Assembly (NCBI GenBank): GCA_013397455.1
Contig: VYZB01000016.1
Location: 186,001-250,000, forward strand
Length of the DNA: 64,000 nt
Source: Crotophaga sulcirostris
Lineage: Eukaryota; Chordata; Aves; Cuculiformes; Crotophagidae
Direction of reading: 5' to 3'
Numbering within the stretch: the stretch's first letter is position 1; each line of letters starts with the position of its first letter. The notes under the pieces were generated by a model. That model saw nothing but the letters and a program-made list of their open reading frames with translations, was not told where the DNA came from and did not search any database. The translations under genes were made by a program, and so were the position numbers. This document shows, one piece after another, positions 52,320 to 64,000 of the stretch.

Positions 52320-53026
52320 GTAAGACTCAAGTGGTTTTGTTTTAACTTGAAATTGGTCCATATGTGGTCCATATAGAAAGTAAAGGGAAGCAAAAAGTGA
52401 GGAGATTCTACCTGCTGGATTGCTTGTACTGTTTGACTGTTAGCTGCAATTAACATGTGTAAGTAGCTTTAGTTTTACTTTGCATGAATACTGAAATTGA
52501 TGTCAAAGGGAAGAGACTGGACTGTTCATTGGTCTTTATTAATATAGTATTTTGAATATATTATTGCTGATATACCGCAATTTTAGTATTTCAACATGTT
52601 TTTCTTAGAATTTACTTTTAGTCAGAAAACATACTAACTTTGACCATTTTGGATGCAACTCGGATTTTAATCGTGGAATTTTATTAAGTTAGACAACTTC
52701 ATATACTGGTACAAAGTCACAGTACAAAGAAATAAGGCTATTATTTAGAACGTGAAAAGCTGCTTTAGAATAGTTAATCAAGGTTTACATCATCTATGTA
52801 TAGAAAAATCAAGAAAACTGCAGTCACTTAATGACCTGTGCCATCATTCCTTCTTGAATGCAACCTGAGAAATTAATACTCTGAAATTCGTTAAATGAAA
52901 TTTAACAATTTCATAGGTAAAATTCATCCGTAACTTTGACATGGAACTGGGAAAGAGTTTTACTTTTAGGTTTCTGTACATCTTTTAGGACTTCAAGCAT
53001 GAAGAGCTTTGACTTGTTTTTGACTC

Positions 53027-53051
53027 TTGTTTGTTTGTTTGTTTGTTTGTG
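53027..53051. repeat. (TTGT)n microsatellite
   Basis: About six tandem TTGT units in intronic sequence. Length is modest and likely polymorphic. Confidence 0.9.
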
Positions 53052-56000
53052 TTGAAATTTCAGTTGCTAGTCTGTGTGTGAACCTTGTTCTGAGTAGATT
53101 GATTGACAGCAAAAAAGAGAACTGTGCTCATTGCTAACGTTTTAGGTAACCCTTTGTCTCAGCTATGAACTTACAAGAACAGATTTCCTACCTACTATTA
53201 TGAGAAGCCTCTGGATGACCGTAAGGAATATTAGTAGAACACTGCAGTGGAGTTACTTTGTGTAAGATTTTAAACTTTATATTTCAGGGGATAAAAAGGT
53301 TAATGCTGCACACATCTATCTTACCATCTCATATCTGCCTGTTTAGTTACAATATGTCCTTTGATGAACTGCCTCTCTAGCTCGAATGCAATTTAAGTGA
53401 AATTGTAAAGTGAGTACAGTTCTGGCTATTCTGTGTTTATAAAATCTAGACCATGGATGAAAGTTTTCAAAACAAGAAGTGTAAAGTAGCACAACAATTT
53501 TTCTGCAGGCTAACAATTTCCTGGTAGTCTGTAAGTTGGTTTTATGAGATATCTGACAAGTAAAAATGCTTCTTGTACTGAGAAGAGCAGTTATTGAGGC
53601 TATGCTTGCTCAATGCGGTGATACTGTAGCATTTTTTTAATGAACATCATACTGACTATTATTGATATACTTTTAAGCGTGTTAATGTTGTAGAAAGCTT
53701 ATCTACTTTCAAGTTACTAGAAAAAGAATTAATGCCAGTAAATAAGGAATATTGTAACTTCTGCTGCTGTTTTGTGCCTGCCCTAATTTAGTTTCTGCTG
53801 CTGGCTGCAAGTATTTCCAGAGTAAATATTACCTGTAATATTAATTCCTTATTAATTCCTAAAACACTATAAAAAAATTGCCAAATCTTGTCATTTCTAG
53901 TTTTATTAATCTGCCTAACTTTTCATTAGAACAGTCTTCAGCTTGTAGAAGTGGTTCATATAGCATGGAAATGTTTAAAATAAGCGTCTGCCTTGAAAAT
54001 CTGAAAGAAACCTGTTAGATTTGTAGAGAGTTGTGCCTCAAACTATTGTACCATTAGGAAGATTTGTTTAATTTTTTTTGGTAATATTAAATTAAATTAA
54101 AAATGCATTTTTGAATGGTTACCAGTTTTAAGCTTTAGAATATTTGGTACTGTATGTTTTAAGAAGAGCACACACAAGAAAAATGTGCTGGCATCTCTAC
54201 TCTGAATTCAGTAACACTGAATTTCAAGTCAGGTGAATCATTTTCGTACATCTTAGGTGGATTCAGTGCTTGTATTTTTGATCTTCTAAACTGTACTCAA
54301 CTGAGGCTATGTCACGTTTTCCTGTGCCCTTTTTCTTTTTTCATGAAGTCATCACACGTAATGCAGATGGGTTATTTTATGTTGAAAAAATGCTGATTGA
54401 TATCTATCCTTCTCCCCTCCCAGTTCATAAAACAAAGTGATTGACTAGGTGCCTTGTTTACTGTTGTTAGTTCTTCATCCTTTAGTTTCTTTTTGCTAGA
54501 CTGATGAGAGCAGTAAAACTGTATGAAAGACATTGAAGACAGATTAGGTAAAAAAATAAGTGTCTGCAACTGTTAAAACTGATAGAATCATTGCAAGCAA
54601 AGTTTACTTCAGTGTTAAAGCAGTATAGTGATTAGTGATAAATCTGTATCCCTTTTGTATATTGTATAATTTCTGCATGAAGCTTCATAAATCAAGCGGC
54701 TTACAAATGACTCTTACTTTAAGTGATACTATGTACGCTATACTTCTTCCACAACTTTGTGTTATAAGGAGAGAGTTTTCTGCTAGGAACCTAAACATCA
54801 TTTGTAGCTAGTTGAAAGTTAAGAATGGGGTATTTCAATAGCACTGCTATTTTAAAAGTAATGATTAAATGATAAATGTTTTTCTCTAGGGTGGTCAACT
54901 GATCAAACTTTTCCTTTTAAAAAAAGTCTAAGAGGTTTGTTACGAAAAGCCAGTCCCTGTTAGAAATAGAGGAGATGACTAAAGTAGAATCTTGAAAGCT
55001 ATGTAAAGGATGGATAAAAATGCTGGAACTGTTTTCTTAACTAATGCAAATACAAACACTGAAATGCACATAAAGAACTTCTGATAACAGAAGATAAAAA
55101 TGTTTTAGTGCGCAGCCAGGTACCCAGCAGTGTGCTGGTTTGTCTGCAAAATGACTTGTGTGCCTTCATTTTATTCATGTTCATATATTTGACTTTTATG
55201 ATCAAACCCAAAAACTTTAGATAGTTCATGCATAATATTCACCATAAATTATGACATTTAGATGTTATAAAAGTAAAAGGACAGCGGCACCTTTTTCAAT
55301 ATCGATATAATGCAGACTAAAGACGTGGCATTAAGAGGGAGGGTAAGCAAATGTTATGGAATTTGAAAGTGGTTATGGACAATTTTAATATAAAATCCTA
55401 CATTAATATAAAAAATGTTCAGAAGGAAATGTAGATTTAAATGTAGGTATCTAAATATCTAAATGTTGCAAAATACCTTTTTTCATATCATTTATAGAGA
55501 GTTTATATACTTTAAAATTATGAAAAATGGGAGGGGGAAAATTGATCCATTTAGTAGAACTCTTTGTTTCAACAATTTCAATTCAACAAATGGTCAAATG
55601 GTGGTGTACTGGCAAGATGAAAGGGAACTGAATCTAGAGCTTCCAGGAGTTTTAACACACATATAAAGTTTGTTAAGTAAGAATGTATTCTTTTTAAGGG
55701 AGAGGCAAGTATTAGACTCCTACTTACTCTGTCTCAGAAAACTACTGATAAGGGAACTGGCGATTCTGTAGGCTGACGGATACTTAAATTTAAGAATGTT
55801 TTTCCTCTTCCCAATTGATTTAGAAGTCAGTTCTTCGCTGGAGACTTACGCTGAAATACTCTATTCTAGGTCTGAGTACTGTAGCTTTTTTGCAAAATTT
55901 CAATGATATTGCATACCTTTGCATACTAAGATATGCAGAATATATCTGACTTTGAGATAGATTTTGAGTTATAGCTCCAATACCTGATTCATGCAAGCCC

Positions 56001-57251
56001 TCTATTTCAAACTGTACGTAAATTAAAGACCTGTCTGATTCAGTAAGAGTCACCTGCCATGGACGCCTTAATGTTGGAGGTACCAACATATATCTGTGTC
56101 GGGTATCTCTGCAGTGGCTTTGCATGCAGCTCTGATGTTGTGAGCATGGTTTCTGGAAAATTGAGCCTTGTGAAAGTGAATTTTTTTCTGGGAGAATTTT
56201 TTTTGTGTGTGAGGGGGTTTTGAAATGGGGGTGGGGGGTTAGTCTGCAGGCTTGTATTTGGGGATGGAGTGTATATTGTTGACACAGTTTGTTCTGAAGT
56301 TACAGTCTGTTGGCAGATATCTGGAAACATGGCAAGAAGGAGAACATGGACAGTAGTTTTGAAGGAAAGGACAAAATGGAAAAGGAAGCAAGTTTCCACT
56401 GTTTCTATAACGGAACAGCTTGCATTTAAAAAGTAATACTAAAAGTTCTAACTAGTGTTTTAGAACTTTAGGGGAACATAGATTTGCATAATTAATTAAT
56501 TAAACAACTCATGTAGATTGCCAGCGCATAATAGGGTTATACATCAACCTTTATTCCTATTGTGTTTTATTTACCCTATTAGAGTTGTCAGGCCTGTGAA
56601 CTGTTACTAACACAGCATGTGTGTGTAAAATTGACTTTCCAAGCATCTTTACCTCATAGTTCTCTAACTGATACAACACCTATTATAAGAAAAAATAAAC
56701 AATGCCACAGCCAACAATTAATTTATTAGCAGTAACAATTATCAGGCATTTTTTTTAGTGTGCAAAACATTGATCAGATTTGCCAAGAAAAAAAGAGATT
56801 GGAAAACATAGCAGTCAACAGCTTCTTGTAGGGCAGAACTGGTTTCTGCTACTGGCAGTGAACTAGTGTTTTGGTGAAAAATGACAAACTGGGAATTTTT
56901 TCTTCATGTTGATGAGTCAGTCCCTTCTCATTTTGTCATCAGTTATGTTCTCGTGTCTCTCCCCTTGCATAACTCTGTTTTCTGCACCACTGCTCATCTG
57001 AGAGTATCATAGTTTCCCATATCAGATACCATATGCTTTGTACTGTATCTCTGATGAGCCCAGATTAGTAACATGCAAGTCAGTTTGCAAAAGCAACCTG
57101 TGACTACTTGATCAGAGCTCAGTTTAGTTTCTCAGTGCATTTCAATGGTAGTGACATGCTTGTTTTGTGTGAACGTGGTGGAAGGTCTGGTCTATGGTTT
57201 GGTTACCCTAATAGCCTAAAAAACCCTTTTAGACTGTGGTTCTGTAAATTA

Positions 57252-57275
57252 TATTACTGTTATTGTACAGTAATA
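57252..57275. repeat. Perfect 9-bp inverted repeat
   Basis: 'tattactgt', six-base spacer, then 'acagtaata'. Lies in AT-rich intron; may be chance. No transcript or repeat association seen. Confidence 0.7.
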
Positions 57276-59757
57276 GTAGGGTAAGGGAGTTTGTGCTAAA
57301 AGCAAAGCAACTGTTTCTGAGTGTCAGATTGTACAACTTCCTGCTGAAGAAATACATGGCATTTTTTGCATGATGATGAAATTCCGTGTGTTTTACTTGC
57401 AGGCAGTTAGTTAAAGTAACATGTCACTGGTAATTCCAATTTATGAGTGTTTGGCTTCTGATCATGGCTGGATATAATTTTTCTGATGAAATGAAAGTGA
57501 AGGTTTTATTGTATGAATTACTGTCTTGTCACAGGAAACCTCTGCTATAGACAGCAGTTCTCTGATATGGTGAAAGCTCACTTCTCTAAAAATTGTCATC
57601 GTTGTCAAAATATACAACATTTAAAAAAGAAAATGGGAAGAGGGCGTTGTAATGTTGTGAAAGTCAACCCCTACCAAAGAAAATGCTTTTAAGTCTGTCC
57701 CTTTCCTTAACTTTAGGAGCCTGTTTTTCAAAATGGTATATAATTTCTCAGTGACTTTGATTTTTAAGGTGAGCTCTTTAAAGTTACCCAAGTGATTTGT
57801 TTTTCTTCAGTATTAATAATTATCCATCTCCATATACCAGAGACTATACTTTTGGACTTGCATGTCTGCCTATCCCTGCAAACTAACCACCCTTCTCAAA
57901 AAAAATGTGTGCCTGTGGGGATTGGGGCACCAAACATAGTGCTTTCAACAATATCCATTGCTGAACACATCCAAAGGAGTACATGAACACAGCTTATTAG
58001 CCCCCTTCCTTGACACAGATTAGGACAAGGAATGGAGCACTATTAATGGGAAAGTGTCTAGGATTGCCTCTTGGTGCTGTGTCTGGCTAAAATGGTTGCA
58101 GCCTGGAAAATGTTCTATGATGTGCCTTTCCTTTGAATACTAAAGGTATAACTAAAATGTGTTTGGTAGGGAAAGAAGTCAGAACCTGGATAAGATAAAC
58201 TTGAAGTCAGAGAGGAGCCCCAGGTGCCATCATTGGTATATGTGGAGGAAGCAGTGGTAGCAAATGGCAGGGCTGAGGACCATGGTTGCTCTTGATGGTA
58301 GGTTAACAGCTGTCTGACTGTGTATGATGTTTCAGAAAGCTGAGAAAAAAGCTTCTATAAACATAGAAATGTAATTCTATGCAAGTAATGTTATGGCAAT
58401 GTTTTGTGACAGACTGATAAGCGGTGGTGTTCTGTTCTTCTCCATGGTCTGATAATACGGGATATTGAAAAAAAAATAGTGGGAGGAGAAAGATGGAAGC
58501 AGGAGCATCTCTGCTTCTGTAAGTATTACTATACTAAAAATGAGGTTGCAAATCAAATTACAAGTGCCCAGCTGCTGCTGAGTGAGTAAGGTTAATGAAT
58601 TGGGAAGAAATACTGTGCTTATTAGATTAGACTGCTTTTGGGACTGATGCTGACTTGTCTGTCTCTCTGGCATTACCTTTTACAGCATAGATATCTATCA
58701 TAGGAGAGCTATGGTGATGCAGCTATATGCTACCTATGTAAAATATCCCATGGGTGGAAGTTTATATACTAGGGAAAACTTCAGAAACTGCGGTACAGTA
58801 GGATTGTCTGTAACAAGTGTTGGGACTTAAAAAGTGAATGGGTTAAAGGTGTGCAGAAGTCTGTCACCTGGACTGAGTACTAAACTGAAATAATTAATTT
58901 GAAAAATTAAGGCTAATTCTGTTTTAGCTTTACAGATTAAAACAATCTGTTAGTGATGTAGTATGTGTACATCAATATTTACAGCAGTGTACTTAAGTCA
59001 AGCTGACTTAAACATACAACAGACCTCTGGAGGACACCAGTCATTTGGTACAGACTAGAGAGTTCCACTTGATTTTGGCACAGCTGAGAAAGAAAATAAA
59101 ACTTAAGTGGTGAACATCGAGCTTGAAGCATGTTTACTGTAATGAGGAGTAGCATTATATTCTTCATCATCACTATATTTTCTGTATGACATTGGCAAGA
59201 TCTTTGAGAGATGACTAATGTTATTCCTATACCATCATGAAAATATGAGAGTGATATTAGAGTGTGGAATTACAACTTTCTGAGGCAAACTGCTGGATAT
59301 TATTAAAAAAGGAACATCAGGCAGTAGGAAAATAAGTGCTAATGAAAGTCACTGGATAAGGCTTGGTACTTGATTTAGTTCTTAAATATTTGAAATGGTC
59401 TTTATTTCTTTTTAAGTAAGAACAGACTGTGAGTGTCTGTGTGGAACTATAATGAAAACAGCAATTAAACAAGTATATGCCTTCGCAAATGGAATTTTTA
59501 TTCCCTTCCCACACCTCTTCTTAGGTTTACCCAAAATACAGCTCTACCAGAAAAGTTTCTGGTAGAAAAACTTTGTTATATCTGTAGGGAGTGGCTCATT
59601 GAAGTAAGTTTCCAGTCAGTGAAAGTGCTAGGCCAGATCTTGCCATCTTTTAAAGTAGCTAAAGACTGGGGAACCTGGAAGTTACTTGCAAGGAGCAAGT
59701 GATGTAGAATGGACCTTCTGTGAAGGGTAAAGCAAACAGACTTATGTTGCCATAGAT

Positions 59758-59954
59758 CAGGGGTGTCAAACTCACGACTCACGGGCCAAGTCCACCCCTC
59801 CACCTTGTTTTATCCAGCCCAGGACCTTGTTTGTACGCGTTGGCAGCACCGAGCTCCTTGTCCCTGCGCTCCTGCCAGCCCTGGTCATACGTGCAGTGTG
59901 TGACGCGCGTTACACTGCAGGAGGACAGTGGGAGCCGTGAGTTTGACACCCTTG
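59758..59954. mobile_element. Short non-autonomous hAT-like DNA transposon (197 bp)
   Basis: The left end reads 'caggggtgtcaaactcacga'; the right end 'gtgagtttgacacccttg' is its reverse complement over 18 bases with one mismatch. It is flanked by 'ccatagat' (59750-59757) and 'ccgtagat' (59955-59962), an 8-bp target-site duplication with one change, as expected for hAT insertions. The CAGGGGTGTCAAACTC type of terminus is known from vertebrate hAT elements. The interior is GC-rich and carries several CpGs, unlike the surrounding AT-rich intron, and has no transposase. Family name not determined. Confidence 0.85.
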
Positions 59955-62093
59955 CCGTAGATCGCTCTCATTCTTGTCTTCTTGAAGGTTCACTCCTTGT
60001 GGCATATCATGGACAGAAGGAAGACTACTGAGAGCAAGAGGCAATTCACTATCAGTTAGACAAGGCTGGTTTTTGCTTAACCTGGATAGGATTAAAGAGC
60101 TTTAGTAATAAGGCTGCTTGGTGACACAATACCTAGAAAAAGGACTTGCAGGTGAATCAGAGTCATCCAAAAGTCATCCCAAATGTAGATGCTGACACCC
60201 TAGGTATTTGAAAACTGTAAATTTGCACTAAAATTGCCATCTTGAAAACTGAACAAGTGTGCTCTGTTTAACCAAAGTGTTTGCAGGTATTTGCAGTGCT
60301 AGACCCAACTCATACGTAAGAAAGTAAGTACGAATCCACACACCTATTAGACTTATAGCTGAATAGTTGCACCTGCAGCCCATAGTGTTACCAGTTAGGA
60401 AACCTATTGCTGCAGGCAAATAGTTATGCAAAGGTAAAGATAGATGTTTTCTGCTCCCTAAAGAATTTACAGTGGCCTCGCCCCTGCTTAATGTAACATA
60501 CAGGAACCCAGAGCAATCCCAACAACTTCAGCTGACTGTTTGTATCAGTGACAAGAGTAAGCAGACCTTTAGAGGAGCAGAGTTTAATACAGCAAAATTT
60601 TGAAGTAATTTGACCTTAATGTTAGTGTATTACTGCTTCATGTGCGCTGCATCAGAAAAAAATGAGACTGACTCTCACACAGGTATTTTGATAAAAAGTT
60701 GATGAAGAGATACATTGCTGTTTCTAAAAGGAGATATTTTTTAGTTGGCCTTTTTCAAAAAAAAAAAAAGAGAAATCGGATTTCAAGATGTCTATATTGA
60801 CTAGAGTTCTAACCAAACACAGGATTTACATTTTTATATTTGGGATATTGAACTATAAAATGCCTCCTTCATTTCCTCTATAATGCACTCACACAGATGT
60901 TATCTGGATTTTATTAAAATTGAACTTGCCTCTGGTCAAAATAATATACTGTCAGTGCAACAAGTACAATTTAAAAGATATCTGAGCATGACTTGAAATA
61001 AACTGATTTGAATCTCTAGTACCAAGTTTTCTGTTCTTCACTGTCTGTTCTCAATTTTGGTTATTTAATATCATGATTTCTGTTATGGGGTTTTTATTCT
61101 GAAATTACAGAGTACAAGCTTTTGCCTTCAGCTCCTTGATGTACATTGAAATAGCAGTTTCATTACTGAAGGCATTCTGACTTGACAGAATGGCTTTACC
61201 AGTGGCAAAAGATAGGATTGCCCTGAGGTTGAGGAGAGTTCAGCTCAGAGGAGTAATGGTCATCTTGAAGGCATCTGCAGCCCAGTTCAAAATGCTTTTT
61301 ATTTGCTGAAGTGAAAGAATATTGTCATGTTGTGAGAAAGGGAGAGCTGAGAAGAACTTCAGATAATTGAAATTCTACACTAAACCTAGGCGGAATTGAT
61401 TGGAAATGTGGCTGCAGAGGGAGAAAGTTAGGACTACTCCCACATGCCAATGCTGCCTGCACTCAGGGAACTCAAATACAACTCAACTGTAAAAATTAAA
61501 GCTCCAGTCATGCAATATTAGCATGAAAACAAATTTTTTCTTTTCACATAGTTTCTTGAATTGGTTATAAAAGCTAAACTATTTCACTTTTGAGTGCTTA
61601 TGGAGCTGCAATACAAAGGTTGTGTTTCCACAAGGAACACAAGGTCAGTAATTCTTGGCTTGCCCAGTGTATGAAATGCTTGCTGGGTGTGCATCATGCT
61701 GATGGCTGTGGGCTGCAACCCCTTATCATGTGAACATGTACAGAATTTTTAAGATATGAACAAGGTGGTAGCAATGGACAGCCTGTACTTAGCAAGATTG
61801 TGTCCTCTATCAGCTTCTAAAAATATTTATGCCATACTTGTATGGAATGTCATTCATGAGACATCTGAAATAGATTCTGAAATAAATCAGTATATGCATT
61901 CTGAATAATCTTGAAATACTCGAAGCACATTTATTCATGTAGTAAATTAAATACATTATAGTTTTACGTGCGGGGGGGGTGTTTTCTACTATGCATCTCA
62001 GCTTTGATTTACATTTATTTTAGATTAAATTGAATTGTGGTTCAAATTAAATTATTTTAAAATACTTCGTGTAGAATGCCTGAATTTGATCTC

Positions 62094-62700
62094 TGTCTCA
62101 GTTTAACCGCTTGACCGGTAGCTGAACACTAGGCAACGTAGTCCCAGTTCTGCCCTCTACACAGGGAAAGGTGAAGGGAGTAGAGGGAGAGAGACCTTTA
62201 TGGGTTGGAACTGAAAACAACTAAAAGAGCTTTAATGAAACAATAACAATAAAAAGGAAAGATAATAAGAAAATAATTAAATATAGTAAATATATACAAA
62301 TATAAACAAAACCAATATTAGCTCCACCCCTGTGACAATCACATCATCACTGACGCTTCAGGGCAGGCACTGGGATGTCCCAGAATGGACTCAACAGCAG
62401 ATGGGAACTGGATTTGGGAATGCACCAATTGTGATCTAAGGCAGAAGGACTGACAGAGTCGTCCTTGGATGCTGGCCATAGAGTAGAGGAGAATTTGACT
62501 CACATGATTCCTCAGCTATATACTGAGCATGATCTACATGGAATGGAATACTTCATTGGTTAGATTTTGGTCACTTGTCCTGTCTGCTTCTCCCTGCAGG
62601 TGCAACCGTGGTTGCCCTCTCATTTACAGAGTTCCAACAACATTAGCAGTGGCCTTCATTTCTGTAGGAATGAGTATAAACAAGAGTCTTTCTGCATACT
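62094..62700 (-). mobile_element. Solo LTR of an avian endogenous retrovirus (ERVL-like)
   Basis: Read on the minus strand, the segment has U3-like sequence ('gaagcagacaggacaagtga' followed by 'ccaatgaagtattccattcc'), a TATA box in 'gctcagtatatagctgagg' near 62516-62530, a T-rich stretch and an ATTAAA poly(A)-type signal near 62232, and ends with 'ggttaaactgagaca' at 62094. This order and wording resemble the LTRs of bird ERVL-type elements. No gag or pol remnant flanks it, so it is probably a solo LTR. The 5' edge is uncertain (62650-62740) and I could not find a convincing target duplication. Confidence 0.7.
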
Positions 62701-64000
62701 GTTTGTTCCATTCCCTTAGTAATAACTAGAAATATCAGGTGTTCTGAATTCTAGAAGCAGACACTGAATGAAAAATTTTTAACTTTAGAAAATGCAGTCA
62801 CTTAGAAGAGGTTTAGCTGAAAAGTAAAAGAATTTGTTCTGATTTAGTTCAAACAAGTACAGTCTCATAAATAGGAAAGAAAATTTCTAAACCTCAGTGA
62901 ACACTGTTTTCTCCTTTGGCTTTTTATTCAAACATCAGCTGTTTACTTTCCACTTGAAAAAACATTATATTGCAGTGATACGTTTAACAACTTGACAAGA
63001 GACTTAAACAATTAGCTCACAGTTACCTTCTTCACCTATCATAATTAATGAACTATGGAAAAGATGTGCATTAGTAGCTGAAAAAAAATGAAAATACGTA
63101 GTCCTTACACTTTTACGTACGTTCCTTCCTCTCTTTTAGTGTTATAAGCTTCAAGAAAATTCTTTTCTTTTTTTTTTAATGTAAAAGTTGATGTTATGAA
63201 ATAGGTAATCCTGGGAATCTCATTGGCATTTAGCAGTTCTTAGCTAGTGCTCCAAATGTATTACTTCCTCAATTTCAGTGAGTAGTGTAATGAAGATGTT
63301 AATTAACTTTTTCACCTTTTGATGATATGTCTCTTGAATAAAGTGTTCGGCATGAAAACCTGTAGGCAGATGTTGTGGGATGGCAGATGATGTGGGATGA
63401 CAGTTGAAGTCCTTTGCTTTGGACCTCTTGCACAAACAGTCCATCTTAAGCAGTCAAATTTTATATTCTGTGTGGTTCTTTGTTATTAGGTGTCAGGAGT
63501 ACAGGCATGAGATGTTATATAGTACTATGTTTCATGAGCTAATCAATTAGATTTTGCCCTAATATCAACATAAGGGATTCTTGCCCAACAATAATTGTCT
63601 GTTATTTAGAGACTTTCTTTTAATTTAAAATCAAAATTTATTCATCATCTTTTTTATACTTGACTGTTTGAATGCTGTCCCTTAAATAACTCAGTATCTT
63701 CCCATTATACACAAAAAGGGCTAGTAGCTTTCAGTTTTGAAAGTTAAATGCAGTTTAATAAAATGTGACAAGCTTTTAAACTAACATCCTTGTAGTCTTT
63801 CTGAAGATGTTAATTTTTTATGATCAGGGTTGTCTTAAATTCAACATTTGAGTTTACCTAAGTAAGCTTTAAAAACGTGTTTCCCCTTTCCTGAATGCAG
63901 GCTTTCAAGTAAGGCCTGTAATCACCAAACAAAATACTAACATTTTCGAAAGAACAGGAAATAGCATTATGCATGCCATGAGTTACATTTTATGCATCTT

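Larger units (their letters stand above)
52320..64000 (+). other. GALNTL6: GALNTL6 intron, 5' part (downstream end outside window)
   Basis: Begins with the consensus donor gtaaga in phase 1. Apart from a (TTGT)n run at 53027-53051, a 9-bp hairpin at 57252-57275, the hAT-like element at 59758-59954 and the LTR from 62094, it is AT-rich and shows no exon. The next GALNT exon, which would open with the residues following DFSDR, was not found, so this intron is longer than 11.6 kb. Confidence 0.75.

Noticed and set aside
51944..52345. 133-codon plus-strand ORF as a separate protein start
   Set aside because: The part before 52153 has no GALNT similarity and precedes a clear splice acceptor; the true exon is internal.
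1..64000. CRISPR arrays, operons, tRNA or rRNA genes
   Set aside because: No regularly spaced repeats, no cloverleaf with conserved A and B boxes noticed, and the window is clearly vertebrate intronic DNA.

Overview
This is a stretch of vertebrate nuclear DNA, most likely from a bird. The base composition is AT-rich, coding density is very low, and there are no SINEs, L1s or bacterial features. The recognisable interspersed repeats are mostly CR1 LINE fragments, which dominate avian genomes and also occur in other sauropsids. There is also one LTR of the avian endogenous-retrovirus type and one short hAT-like DNA transposon. The species cannot be fixed from the sequence. A run of 25 N at 43164-43188 marks an assembly gap.

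The only host gene I can support is on the plus strand. Three consecutive internal coding exons (9018-9126, 31937-32075, 52153-52319) join in frame across introns of 22,810 and 20,077 bp. They encode about 138 residues covering the lumenal stem and the start of the GT-A catalytic domain of a polypeptide N-acetylgalactosaminyltransferase (GT27 family). The wording of the protein fits GALNTL6 better than its close relative GALNT10. The start codon and transmembrane exon must lie upstream of base 1. The rest of the catalytic domain and the ricin-type lectin domain lie beyond base 64000.

Region by region: 1-9017 is the end of the upstream intron with one old CR1 (905-1140). The 22.8 kb intron (9127-31936) carries two CR1 3' ends (16152-16500 plus, 22031-22236 minus) and a perfect 10-bp palindrome at 11532-11556. 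The 20.1 kb intron (32076-52152) is the most repeat-loaded. It has a 1.55 kb 5'-truncated CR1 with reverse-transcriptase remnants only 155 bp past the exon (32231-33785), an opposed pair of CR1 pieces (40499-41168), the assembly gap, an unclassified GC-richer segment next to the gap (about 43240-44240) and a short CR1 tail (about 46841-46905). The last partial intron (52320-64000) holds the hAT-like element (59758-59954) with matching 8-bp target duplications and a minus-strand LTR (62094 to about 62700).

Almost all other open reading frames are short, lack recognisable domains and look like chance ORFs in intronic DNA or decayed CR1 coding sequence. I found no convincing new multi-gene system. 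The best leads are the unclassified repeat beside the gap with its spaced palindromic motif, the GC-rich hAT-like element, and a few isolated hairpin or CpG-bearing intronic segments that could be conserved elements.
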